Below, piece by piece: positions 1 to 8,177 of a stretch of 8,411 nucleotides of DNA. How positions within the stretch are numbered: the stretch's first letter is position 1; each line of letters opens with the position of its first letter. The translations under genes and the position numbers were made by a program. The DNA is from Candidatus Atribacteria bacterium 1244-E10-H5-B2 (GTDB taxonomy: Bacteria; Atribacterota; JS1; SB-45; 34-128): positions 1-8,411 of the forward strand of contig NMQN01000161.1 of NCBI GenBank assembly GCA_003575245.1, given 5' to 3'. Below the pieces are notes generated by a model. It was not told the DNA's origin and searched no databases. It saw nothing but the letters and a program-made list of their open reading frames with translations.

Positions 1-30
1 AGAGGTTAGATATAAAAGGAGGATAAATAA

Positions 31-1665
<1,635 letters not shown>

Positions 1666-1697
1666 GTAAGTTAACAATAAAATAATATAAACCATAA

Positions 1698-1744
1698 AAA
1701 AGACCTCTATATTTTAAAAAGAGAAAAAAGTATAGAGGTCTTTT
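1698..1744. terminator. Intrinsic terminator 1 in the convergent spacer
   Basis: Perfect 14-bp inverted repeat: the arm at 1698-1711 contains GACCTCTATA and the arm at 1731-1744 contains TATAGAGGTC, with a 19-nt A-rich loop. It starts 33 nt after the groEL stop. On the + strand it ends in four U. On the minus strand the same stem is followed by a run of six U, so it can also back up termination of agcS. The stem is visible in the sequence; the bidirectional role is inferred. Confidence 0.88.
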
Positions 1745-1760
1745 AATGATTAAATTGAAT

Positions 1761-1802
1761 AAAAAATGGCATCTTGATTAAAAAATCAAAATGCCATTTT
1801 TT
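1761..1802. terminator. Intrinsic terminator 2, bidirectional, between groEL and agcS
   Basis: Perfect 12-bp outer stem (AAAAAATGGCAT at 1761-1772 with ATGCCATTTTTT at 1791-1802). After one mismatch it continues with an inner 6-bp stem, TTGATT/AATCAA at 1774-1779 and 1784-1789. The + strand transcript ends in seven U and the minus-strand transcript in six U. The hairpin lies 20 nt past the agcS stop and 95 nt past the groEL stop, so it should separate the two converging units from both sides. Confidence 0.9.
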
Positions 1803-1821
1803 TGTTTAAAAAATATTTATT

Positions 1822-3183
1822 CTAACGGTTTAATAATTCTGGGTTAGAAAAATAATCTTTAAGTTCTTTGGCCATTACACCGCTTAAGAAAACTAATCCG
1901 ATCAAATTGGGGATAGCCATTGCTCCATTAAGTGTATCAGTAAGCAACCATACAAATGGAACTTTTACTACAGCGCCAGCGAAGGCAACTGCAACAAAAA
2001 GCCAGGCATAAGGTTTAACTACAGCAGGTCCAAAGATGTAGCGGGCACATTGTTGTCCATAGTAACACCAGGTAATAAGAGTAGAATAACCGAACAATAA
2101 GGAACCGAGTGCCACAATAGGTCCACCTAATCCTCCTAAAACAGCAGTAAATGCATGAGCAGTAAGAGCAGTACTGGTAAGACCTGTTCCTAAAGCCCCA
2201 GTCATAACAATAACAAGACCGGTCATAGAACAAACAATCAGAGTATCAATCATAACTCCGACCATAGCAATGGTTCCCTGGCGTGCCGGATGAGGAGTCT
2301 TGGCAACGGCATGTGCCATACTTGCACTACCTAAACCAGCTTCATTGGAGAATATTCCTCTTGCTACCCCAAATCTCATTGCTTGAGCTACAGTAGCCCC
2401 AGCAAATCCACCAAAAGCAGCCCTTCCTGTGAAGGCAGATCCAAATATTTCTTTAACTGCCCAGGGAAGCATATTAATTTTAGAAATTATTATAATCATT
2501 GCTCCAATGATGTAAAAAATAGCCATAAAGGGGACCAATTTTTCGGTAACTTCACCGATTCTTTTGATTCCACCTACTACAACTATCCAGGTTAAAAAGG
2601 CCATTACAACCCCTGTAACTATGACAGGTATATTAAATACACTATTCCCTACCAGAGCCATAGAGTTAGTTTGTACCATATCTCCGATTCCAAAGGCACA
2701 GATTGCACCGAAAAAGGCAAAGAGCCAACCCAACCATGCTTGGCCTAGTCCTTTTTTGATGAAGTACATCGAACCACCGGCAAATGCTCCGTCTTTATCT
2801 TTTATTCTAAATTTTACACCGAGAGTAGCTTCACACATTTTAGTACACATTCCGACTAAAGCAGTAAGCCACATCCATACTAATGCCCCAGGGCCTCCAG
2901 CAGCAACCGCAGTGGCTACTCCGGCAATATTACCATTTCCTATAGTTGCAGCAAGAGTTGAAGTAAGTGCCTGGAAAGGAGTAATTTCTCCTTCATTTTT
3001 TGCAGAATCATCTTTTTTAAGAGCACCTTTAAAGATAAGTTTTATGGCATAACCAGTATGTCGGAATTGTGGAAAACCTAACCTGAGAGTTAGAAAAACT
3101 CCCGTTCCCACCAATATTATCATCATTGGCGGTCCCCAAACAAATGAATTAATTACGTCTAATAAATCCATTATGGCAGTCAT
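1822..3183 (-). CDS. agcS: Sodium:alanine/glycine symporter, AGCS family
   Basis: Inner-membrane Na+-coupled carrier for small neutral amino acids (alanine, glycine), 453 aa, about normal for the family. The protein is a chain of hydrophobic segments, roughly 10-11 helices. Conserved AGCS blocks are FQALTSTLAATIGNGNIAGVA (70-90), which holds the substrate/Na+ loop, the family signature GGPGALVWMWLTALVG at 96-111 (usually GGPGAIFWMW), and GIFSNEAGLGSASMAHA at 276-292. The loop reads GNGN where I remember GTGN as commoner; this may be a subfamily trait. The start is set by AAGGAGG at 3190-3196, 6 nt before ATG. An internal Met5 is less likely. The gene lies downstream of gcvT on the same strand, but a 301-nt leader with its own -10 candidate suggests separate transcription. 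The neighbouring glycine cleavage genes favour glycine as substrate, by inference only. Confidence 0.95.
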   Translation of the reverse strand: MTAIMDLLDVINSFVWGPPMMIILVGTGVFLTLRLGFPQFRHTGYAIKLIFKGALKKDDSAKNEGEITPFQALTSTLAATIGNGNIAGVATAVAAGGPGALVWMWLTALVGMCTKMCEATLGVKFRIKDKDGAFAGGSMYFIKKGLGQAWLGWLFAFFGAICAFGIGDMVQTNSMALVGNSVFNIPVIVTGVVMAFLTWIVVVGGIKRIGEVTEKLVPFMAIFYIIGAMIIIISKINMLPWAVKEIFGSAFTGRAAFGGFAGATVAQAMRFGVARGIFSNEAGLGSASMAHAVAKTPHPARQGTIAMVGVMIDTLIVCSMTGLVIVMTGALGTGLTSTALTAHAFTAVLGGLGGPIVALGSLLFGYSTLITWCYYGQQCARYIFGPAVVKPYAWLFVAVAFAGAVVKVPFVWLLTDTLNGAMAIPNLIGLVFLSGVMAKELKDYFSNPELLNR

Positions 3184-3261
3184 ATAAAACCTCCTTGATT
3201 TTTAAAAATGTGATATATTTTTTAAATATCTACAATTAAATTAACAATTTTGAGATAAAAT

Positions 3262-3275
3262 TAACTATTTAGTTA
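3262..3275. repeat. 14-bp palindrome TAACTA-TT-TAGTTA
   Basis: Perfect 6+6 bp inverted repeat with a 2-nt centre, about 80 nt upstream of the agcS start. As DNA it has the form of a small dimeric repressor site; as RNA it could only make a weak A/U hairpin. No regulator gene is in the window to pair with it, and a short AT-only palindrome could be chance. Confidence 0.35.
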
Positions 3276-3309
3276 TGAAAGATTATGCGGGATGGTTATT
3301 GAATATACT

Positions 3310-3321
3310 ATCACCTCCTTA
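3310..3321 (-). promoter_or_regulatory. Orphan full-length Shine-Dalgarno sequence in the agcS leader
   Basis: TAAGGAGGTGAT on the minus strand is complementary over 12 nt to the usual bacterial 16S rRNA tail (AUCACCUCCUUA). No ATG, GTG or TTG follows at a usable distance: the next bases are AGTATATTCAATAACC, and the only GTG lies inside the SD itself. It is about 125 nt upstream of the agcS start, which has its own SD. It may be a ribosome-binding mRNA stabiliser like the STAB-SD of Bacillus thuringiensis cry3A, or the remnant of a lost small gene. Confidence 0.5.
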
Positions 3322-3326
3322 AAGGA

Positions 3327-3350
3327 TTAATAAAATGCTGTTTTTTCCAT
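3327..3350 (-). CDS. Possible leader mini-ORF (MEKTAFY) upstream of agcS
   Basis: Seven sense codons (MEKTAFY) and TAA, too short to judge by homology. What supports it is the site before it: GAGGTGAT, an 8-nt complement to the 16S rRNA 3' end, sits so that 7 nt separate GAGG from the ATG. Part of that SD (GTGAG) can pair with CTCAC 5' of it, which could gate translation. The stop codon lies 5 nt before a second, even stronger SD. It could be a translated leader peptide or chance; the peptide shows no obvious run of Gly or Ala codons as expected for classical attenuation. Confidence 0.25.
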   Translation of the reverse strand: MEKTAFY

Positions 3351-3415
3351 TGAATCACCTCACGATCTCTATAAATATTTTTGTGAGTATCATTTTAATG
3401 TTTTAGTTAATATTA

Positions 3416-3421
3416 ATTATA
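3416..3421 (-). promoter_or_regulatory. Possible agcS promoter -10 box
   Basis: A perfect TATAAT on the minus strand, placed between gcvT and the mini-ORF. The hexamer 17 nt upstream (GGATTT, 3444-3439) is a poor -35, although the spacer is T-rich. If it is used, transcription would start near 3409 and the agcS mRNA would carry a leader of about 225 nt. TATAAT occurs by chance in sequence this AT-rich, so this is a candidate only. Confidence 0.4.
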
Positions 3422-3484
3422 TACTACAAAAAAAATTAAAATCCTTCTTTTTTTAGAAAAAAATTGAATTTAATTATTTTTTTC

Positions 3485-4609
3485 TTATCTTTTATTAAAT
3501 GGTGGTAAAAAAGGTGTCCCTACAACTTCCGCTTCAACCTCTCTATTTCTAATGACTATATCTATTTTACTACCTTTTTCAGTATAAGGAAGGTCCAAGA
3601 TAGCCATAGCATACACCTTTTTCAAAGAAGGACAATAATTGCCGGAGGTAACGTATCCGATTTTATTGCCATTTTTTCTAACCTCCATTTTGTTTCTGGG
3701 AATACCACCTTGAGGTACATAAAGACCTACTAACTTTCTGGTAGTTCCCTTCTCCTTAATCTTAAGTAATGCATCTTTTCCTATAAAATTTCCTTTGTCA
3801 AGTTTTACCGTCCAACCCTGACCACTCTCTAAGGGGTTTACAGTTTCATTGATATCATTTCCGTAAAGCCAATAGCAGACTTCAAATCTGGTTGTATCTC
3901 TTGCTCCTAATCCACATGGTTTTATGCCAAATTTTTGGCCTTCTTTGAGAATACCTTGCCAGATGTCTATGATATCTTCAGATCTAAAGGAATAAATCTC
4001 AAAACCATCTTCTCCGGTGTAGCCAGTTCGGGAAATAAGAATTTTTTTACCGAATAATTCTCCAATTATAAATTTAAAACGTTTCAACTCGTTAAGGGAG
4101 ATACCTCCTTTTACTAAAGGTTCTAAAAGTTTTAATGCATCTGGACCTTGAACGGCTACTTCTCCATAATTCCGACTTTTATTAGAAATTTCCACTTCAA
4201 AATTGCCTTTATTTTTTACAATCCAATCATAATCTTTAATTGAATAATTAGGCGAGGCGTTTACTACCAATAATACAAAATCATCTTTTATTTTATAGAC
4301 AAAGAGATCATCAACCTGGCCACCATGAGGATAACATAAAGGAGAATATTTTATATCTCCGTCTTTTATCTTCATTAACGAATTGGTTACCAGATAATCA
4401 GCAAAGGGAAGGGCATCTTTTCCCTGCAATTCTATTTCTCCCATATGAGAAACATCAAAGATGCCAATTTTTTCTCTTACTGTAAAATGTTCTTCTATAA
4501 TACCTGTGTACTGTACAGGCATATCAAAGCCATCGAATGGTATCATCCGTGCCTTTAATTTTAAGTGTTCCTCATGGAGAGGAGTTAATAATAGTTCTTG
4601 TTCTTCCAT
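3485..4609 (-). CDS. gcvT: Glycine cleavage system T-protein (aminomethyltransferase)
   Basis: Takes the aminomethyl group held on lipoyl-H-protein, releases ammonia and forms 5,10-methylene-THF; cytosolic. At 374 aa it is normal length. Diagnostic blocks are TPLHEEHLKLKARMIPFDGFDMPVQY near the N-terminus, FDVSHMGEI (51-59), GGQVDDLFVYK with the conserved folate-site Asp pair D100-D101, RTGYTGEDGFEIY (194-206), and PCGLGARDTTRFE followed by WLYGNDI (231-253). This last stretch resembles the Thermotoga T-protein more than the enteric one. The usual TSGTFSPTL reads TSGNYCPSL here, a mild local departure. The ATG is preceded by AGGAGG at 4618-4623 (8-nt spacing), which begins 2 nt after the gcvPB stop. 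It is the last gene of the gcv operon. No clear GC-stem terminator follows it, so read-through into the agcS leader is possible. Confidence 0.98.
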   Translation of the reverse strand: MEEQELLLTPLHEEHLKLKARMIPFDGFDMPVQYTGIIEEHFTVREKIGIFDVSHMGEIELQGKDALPFADYLVTNSLMKIKDGDIKYSPLCYPHGGQVDDLFVYKIKDDFVLLVVNASPNYSIKDYDWIVKNKGNFEVEISNKSRNYGEVAVQGPDALKLLEPLVKGGISLNELKRFKFIIGELFGKKILISRTGYTGEDGFEIYSFRSEDIIDIWQGILKEGQKFGIKPCGLGARDTTRFEVCYWLYGNDINETVNPLESGQGWTVKLDKGNFIGKDALLKIKEKGTTRKLVGLYVPQGGIPRNKMEVRKNGNKIGYVTSGNYCPSLKKVYAMAILDLPYTEKGSKIDIVIRNREVEAEVVGTPFLPPFNKR

Positions 4610-4625
4610 TTTTTAAACCTCCTGA

Positions 4626-6131
4626 TTAAAAATCAATATCTTTTTCTTGGTATTTTAGTTCATCTTTTATTTTTAATTCATCATCATAAGTCAAAATTGA
4701 TCTCTTTATAGCTAAGGCGTCATTAGTCCTTCTAATAGGAGTATTATGAGGAGCAGTGGTTAACAATTCAGGGTTTGTCTTAGCTTCGTCAGAGATTTTT
4801 ATCATAATTTCAATAAATTTATCCAGCATTTCTTTGCTTTCTGATTCAGTTGGTTCCACCATTATAGTTTCTTCAGCATAAGGTTCAAAATGAGGGAAAT
4901 AAATGGTAGGTGGATGCATGCCATAGTCCATTATTCTTTTGGCAATGTCTAAGGTTTTTACCCCATATTTTTTATACTCTCTTCCGGTAACTGTACATTC
5001 GTGTCCACAATAACGGTCATAAGCTGGTTTATAATACTTCTTCAATTTAGCTAATACATAATTGGCATTAATTATACTTATTTCTGAAGTGTTATAAAGA
5101 CCATCCGGTCCCATACTAAGAATCCAGACATAAGTTTTTACCAAAACCGAGAAATTAGACCAGAATGCCCTTACCATACCGATGCTTTTTTCTCCTGAAT
5201 CTGATAGATAATATTTCTTCCGGGCAGAATTAAAAGTAACATTGGGAGTGGGAAGATAAGGAATAAGGACTTTTTTTACTCCAATTACTCCTGCACCGGG
5301 GCCACCCCCTCCATGGGGAGTAGAAAAAGTTTTATGCAGGTTAAGATGAACTACATCGAAGCCGGCATCTCCGGGCTTGATGATCCCCAAGGAGGCATTA
5401 AGATTAGCTCCGTCATAATAGAGAAGGCCACCTTTACCGTGGATAATTTTTTCAATTTCTTCTATCCCTTCATCGTATAATCCTACAGTATTGGGATTGG
5501 TTAACATTAATCCGACCGTATCTTCGTCCATCAGTTTTGCTAATTCTTCAAGGTCGACTGTTCCCTTTTCATTTGATTTTACTTCAACAACTTGAAATCC
5601 ACCCATAGCGGCTGAAGCAGGATTTGTACCATGAGCAGAATCGGGAATTAGCATCTTATGTCGGATGTCTCCGCGATCTACAAAATATTTTCTCATAATG
5701 AGAATGCCGGCAAGTTCACCGTGTGCTCCCGCAGCAGGAGCCATAGTATATTCATCCATACCGGTTATTTCACATAGTAATTTATTTAAATCATAGATAA
5801 TCTCTAAACAACCCTGCACGGTCTCTTCAGAGGCTAAAGGGTGGGCGTAGATAAAATTACCCAAAGAGGCTAACTTCTCATTAATTTTGGGATTATATTT
5901 CATGGTGCACGAACCTAAGGGGTAGAAACCATCATCAAGGCCGTAATTTAATTTAGAAAGTTTAGTAAAATGCCTAACAACATCTACTTCAGAGACTTCA
6001 CTAAGTAATTTTTTATCTTTACTAATAGCATATTCAGGTAAACATTCTTCAATTTTAATATCATCAAATAAATCTTGAGGTAGGGAATAACCATCTCTAC
6101 CTTTTATATTTTTTTCAAATATTAATTTCAT
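4626..6131 (-). CDS. gcvPB: Glycine dehydrogenase (decarboxylating) subunit 2, P-protein PLP subunit
   Basis: C-terminal half of the split P-protein. With GcvPA it decarboxylates glycine and transfers the aminomethyl group to the lipoyl arm of GcvH. At 501 aa it is normal for the stand-alone subunit. It carries the PLP-fold landmarks: YPLGSCTMKYNPK (70-82), MAPAAGAHGELAG (130-142), DSAHGTNPASAAMGG (164-178), YYDGANLNA (238-246), and the cofactor lysine K267 in VHLNLHKTFSTPHGGGGPG, followed by the Gly-rich phosphate/lipoate channel loop. All expected residues are present. Start: ATG with AAGGAG at 6140-6145, 8 nt upstream; the gcvPA stop codon TAA overlaps that SD, so the two subunits are probably translationally coupled, as suits a 1:1 complex. 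The split form is typical of Thermotogota, Firmicutes, archaea and several uncultured phyla; proteobacterial P-protein is one fused chain. Confidence 0.99.
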   Translation of the reverse strand: MKLIFEKNIKGRDGYSLPQDLFDDIKIEECLPEYAISKDKKLLSEVSEVDVVRHFTKLSKLNYGLDDGFYPLGSCTMKYNPKINEKLASLGNFIYAHPLASEETVQGCLEIIYDLNKLLCEITGMDEYTMAPAAGAHGELAGILIMRKYFVDRGDIRHKMLIPDSAHGTNPASAAMGGFQVVEVKSNEKGTVDLEELAKLMDEDTVGLMLTNPNTVGLYDEGIEEIEKIIHGKGGLLYYDGANLNASLGIIKPGDAGFDVVHLNLHKTFSTPHGGGGPGAGVIGVKKVLIPYLPTPNVTFNSARKKYYLSDSGEKSIGMVRAFWSNFSVLVKTYVWILSMGPDGLYNTSEISIINANYVLAKLKKYYKPAYDRYCGHECTVTGREYKKYGVKTLDIAKRIMDYGMHPPTIYFPHFEPYAEETIMVEPTESESKEMLDKFIEIMIKISDEAKTNPELLTTAPHNTPIRRTNDALAIKRSILTYDDELKIKDELKYQEKDIDF

Positions 6132-6143
6132 ATTTATTTCTCC

Positions 6144-7487
6144 TTATTCTGAAAGAATTTTAGCTACTAAGTTTAAGTTATCCCTGCTCAATACTTCAGT
6201 AACGGCAAAGAGTAGAACATTATTTAAATTTTCCTCTTGATAAAATTCGCAAATCTTGAGAGGGGGAATAAAGTTGTTTCCCAAAAGTTTTTTATTTATA
6301 GAAGAGATGTCATCTTTGCTCTTCAATAAAAACTCGTTATAGAAAGGACAATTAAATACTCTTTCAAATTTTCCGGTTTGCAATAATAAATTCTCTAAAT
6401 AATGAGCAGACTTAGTATTAAGAAGAGAAATTTGATAAAGACCTTCAGTTCCCATTATAGAAAGGAAAATATTAGCAGCCAGAACATTCAAATTATGGTT
6501 AGTGCAGATATTAGAAGTTGCTTTTTCCCTCCTTATATCTTGTTCTCGAGCTCGCAAAGTCATTACAAAAACACGCTTTCCATCAACATCTACTGTTTCC
6601 CCTACAATTCTTCCGGGAATCTGTCTGATATACTGTTTCCTGGTTCCTAAATAAGCATTATAAGGACCACCATAATTTAAATCCATCCCAAATGATTGGG
6701 CATTACCAGCCACGATATCAACCCCCATCTCTCCGGGAGCTTTTAAAATTCCCAAGGACATACTTTCCACAATTACGTTTATTAACAGTACACTTTTAGA
6801 ATGCACTATTTCGGAAATTTCTGCCATATTTTCTATGCCACCAAAGAAATTAGGACTTTGAATAATTATTGATGCTACATCTTCCCCAATTAAGATTTTT
6901 AATTTTTCCATATCAACCAAACCGTTTTTATAAGGTAAATCAATAATTTCTGTTTCATGAGGAGCTAAATAGGTTTTAACTGTTTCTCGATAATGAGGAT
7001 GAAGTAAATTCGATACAATAATTTTATTTTTATGAGTTAACCTCAGGGACATCAAAGCTGCTTCAGCAGTTGCTGAGGCACCATCATAAATAGAGGGGAT
7101 TATCACCTCCATCTTGGTAAGCCGGGAAATATAGCTCTGGTATTCGAATATAGATTGCAAGGTACCTTGACTCAATTCAGGTTGATAGGGAGTGTAGCAG
7201 GTCCAGAATTCTTCTCTCTGTAGAAGAAATTTTACTGCTTCCGGGATAAAATGACGGTAGGAGCCAGCACCTAACAAAGGTTTCATCGAGTAGAAATCAG
7301 CATTCTTCTTAGCGATACGGTAAATTTTATCTTCTAATTCGCTTTCTGACATTGCCTCCGGAATATTTAATTTATCTTTTAATCGAAGGCTTTGGGGAAC
7401 ACTTTTAATTAAGTCTTCGAAAGAGGAAACCCCAATATCTTTCAGCATCTCCTCTTTCTGTTCTATGGTAGTAGGAATGTATCTCAT
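6144..7487 (-). CDS. gcvPA: Glycine dehydrogenase (decarboxylating) subunit 1
   Basis: N-terminal half of the split P-protein, a PLP-transferase-fold partner that lacks the cofactor lysine and completes the active site of GcvPB. At 447 aa it is normal length. Clear markers are MRYIPTT at the start, LLGAGSYRHFIPEAV (71-85), YTPYQPELSQGTLQSIFEYQ (98-117) and YDGASATAEAALM (134-146). Later comes the AQSFGMDLNYGGPY loop, where many homologues have GQSLG plus a GGPY motif, and then REQDIRREKATSNICTN. The start is supported by AGAGG at 7498-7502 with a somewhat long 10-nt gap. The gcvH stop (TAG, 7501-7503) overlaps this SD, which points to coupled translation from gcvH. It has the same strand and AT-rich codon use as its neighbours, with no frameshift or truncation. 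Confidence 0.98.
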   Translation of the reverse strand: MRYIPTTIEQKEEMLKDIGVSSFEDLIKSVPQSLRLKDKLNIPEAMSESELEDKIYRIAKKNADFYSMKPLLGAGSYRHFIPEAVKFLLQREEFWTCYTPYQPELSQGTLQSIFEYQSYISRLTKMEVIIPSIYDGASATAEAALMSLRLTHKNKIIVSNLLHPHYRETVKTYLAPHETEIIDLPYKNGLVDMEKLKILIGEDVASIIIQSPNFFGGIENMAEISEIVHSKSVLLINVIVESMSLGILKAPGEMGVDIVAGNAQSFGMDLNYGGPYNAYLGTRKQYIRQIPGRIVGETVDVDGKRVFVMTLRAREQDIRREKATSNICTNHNLNVLAANIFLSIMGTEGLYQISLLNTKSAHYLENLLLQTGKFERVFNCPFYNEFLLKSKDDISSINKKLLGNNFIPPLKICEFYQEENLNNVLLFAVTEVLSRDNLNLVAKILSE

Positions 7488-7500
7488 ATTTATTACACCT

Positions 7501-7887
7501 CTATTCTTTTCTATATTCAGAGTATTCTTGGTCGTTCATCAGATTTTTTAATTCATCCTTATTATCTATATTTATTTTAGCAATCCAACCTTTGACATAG
7601 GGTTCTTTATTGATAATGGAAGGGTCTTCGATAACTTTTACGTTTACTTCGACTACTTCACCGGTTACCGGAGTTTTTACATCAGATACGGCTTTTACTG
7701 ATTCAATAGTAGTAAATGTTTCATCTTGTTTTAATTTTTTCCCTTTTTCTATTTTTTCCAGGTAAACAATATCTCCTAACTGATCCTGAGCATAATCAGT
7801 AATTCCTATTGTTCCGATACTATCTTCTACCTTTAACCATTCGTCACTTTTAGTATAATACAAATTTTCTATAACTTTATTACTCAT
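7501..7887 (-). CDS. gcvH: Glycine cleavage system H-protein (lipoyl carrier)
   Basis: Small lipoylated shuttle protein that carries the aminomethyl group from the P- to the T-protein and is re-oxidised by L-protein. At 128 aa it has exact family size. The lipoyl-domain signature is TFTTIESVKAVSDVKTPVTGEVVEVN, with the modified lysine at K65 (ESVKA). The N-terminal YYTKSDEWLKVE and the C-terminal LMNDQEYSEYRKE are also typical. It is the first gene of the H-PA-PB-T operon, downstream of a candidate promoter at 7913-7941. The SD GGAGG at 7899-7903 is 11 nt from the ATG, slightly long. The L-protein and lipoate-attachment genes are not here, so lipoylation must depend on genes elsewhere. Confidence 0.99.
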   Translation of the reverse strand: MSNKVIENLYYTKSDEWLKVEDSIGTIGITDYAQDQLGDIVYLEKIEKGKKLKQDETFTTIESVKAVSDVKTPVTGEVVEVNVKVIEDPSIINKEPYVKGWIAKINIDNKDELKNLMNDQEYSEYRKE

Positions 7888-7912
7888 TTGTTATCTTTCC
7901 TCCATTCATTTT

Positions 7913-7941
7913 TTTATAATTATTTTAATTAAAATTGTTAA
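7913..7941 (-). promoter_or_regulatory. Candidate promoter of the gcvH-PA-PB-T operon
   Basis: On the minus strand TTAACA (7941-7936) and TATAAA (7918-7913) are separated by exactly 17 nt; each matches the sigma-70 consensus at 5 of 6 positions. Transcription would start near 7906, leaving a leader of only about 19 nt that just includes the gcvH SD. The spacer is filled by a perfect 14-bp palindrome, which may be an operator. The AT-rich background means the match needs experimental support. Confidence 0.55.
7922..7935. repeat. 14-bp palindrome inside the gcv promoter spacer
   Basis: ATTTTAATTAAAAT is a perfect palindrome lying between the -35 and -10 hexamers of the candidate gcv promoter. 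It sits inside a longer imperfect inverted repeat: ATAATTATTTTAA at 7916-7928 mirrors 7938-7952 with a 2-nt insertion. The position suits a repressor site that blocks RNA polymerase. It contains only A and T, so chance is a real alternative. Confidence 0.4.
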
Positions 7942-8009
7942 AATATAATTATTGATTTACTCTAAACATCATCTCCTTATTAATGAGTCGTTAGTTTTAA
8001 ATACAAGTG

Positions 8010-8044
8010 TTTAGTTTTCAGTTATCGGCTTATAGTTTATAGTT
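8010..8044. repeat. Degenerate heptamer tandem repeat, TATAGTT type
   Basis: Five consecutive 7-nt units in one register. The last two (8031-8037 and 8038-8044) are identical TATAGTT, the first two are TTTAGTT and TTCAGTT, and the middle one, ATCGGCT, is diverged. The pattern is visible but short, and AT-rich sequence makes partial matches easy. Confidence 0.45.
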
Positions 8045-8056
8045 ATCTTTTATCAA

Positions 8057-8129
8057 CTAATCTGATAGTCTACCGGTCAACCTGTATACCAGTCGATTTA
8101 GTTAACCAGTCTGCCAGTTGGCCGTTAAT
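8057..8129. repeat. Degenerate octamer tandem repeat, CCAGTCNA type
   Basis: About nine units of 8 nt. A CC dinucleotide begins units at 8073, 8081, 8089, 8106, 8114 and 8122, which is a strict 8-nt step with one extra base in the diverged unit at 8097-8105. Units include CCGGTCAA, CCAGTCGA, CCAGTCTG and CCAGTTGG; two poorer units (CTAATCTG, ATAGTCTA) precede the first CC. It has higher GC than the flanks, no reading frame, and no link to the genes beside it. Confidence 0.55.
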
Positions 8130-8150
8130 TTATTATATAATCGAATGTAG

Positions 8151-8170
8151 CAATACAGCGTGCCGTGTTG
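8151..8170. repeat. Imperfect palindrome 1 (REP-like)
   Basis: A 20-nt element that folds back on itself with 8 of its 9 stem positions paired, including one G-U and with one A/C mismatch: CAATACAGC pairs with GCCGTGTTG. It is much richer in GC than the surrounding spacer. It is preceded by GTAG (8147-8150). Together with the next palindrome it looks like a member of the short dispersed palindromic repeats found between genes in many bacteria. Confidence 0.5.
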
Positions 8171-8177
8171 AATTGAA

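Larger units (their letters stand above)
3184..3484 (-). other. Non-coding leader between gcvT and agcS
   Basis: Very AT-rich spacer with no gene of normal size. Read on the minus strand it holds, in order, an A/T-only region after the gcvT stop with no GC-stem terminator, a TATAAT box (3416-3421), a CTCAC/GTGAG stem (arms 3383-3387 and 3359-3363), a 7-codon mini-ORF (3350-3327), an unusually complete SD sequence without a start codon (3321-3310), a TAACTA-TT-TAGTTA palindrome (3262-3275), and finally the agcS SD. I looked for the glycine-aptamer core (GCCGAAGG-like) and did not find it. Confidence 0.7.

Noticed and set aside
1..9. Possible last codons of groES (reading AGA GGT TAG)
   Set aside because: groES before groEL is expected, but two codons and a stop are too little to identify a gene, and another frame stops at 23-25.
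2564..3052. A 162-codon open frame on the + strand
   Set aside because: It lies wholly antisense to agcS, has no SD or family motifs, and has the Pro/Thr/Ala-rich composition expected from reading a hydrophobic membrane gene backwards.
3184..3484. Glycine riboswitch before agcS
   Set aside because: No GCCGAAGG-like core or paired GC stems typical of the aptamer on the minus strand; the leader is almost entirely A/T.
3441..3484. Terminator after gcvT
   Set aside because: Only A/T-only self-complementary runs (such as TTTTTTTCTAAAAAAA) are present, without a GC stem; too weak to call.
6402..6650. Plus-strand open frame inside gcvPA
   Set aside because: Antisense shadow of gcvPA, low-complexity translation, no SD.
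7949..7972. Mini-ORF ATG ATG TTT ... TAA upstream of gcvH with an AAGGAG
   Set aside because: The SD abuts the first ATG and is only 3 nt from the second, which is too close, and the ORF lies upstream of the predicted gcv promoter. The agcS mini-ORF is better supported.
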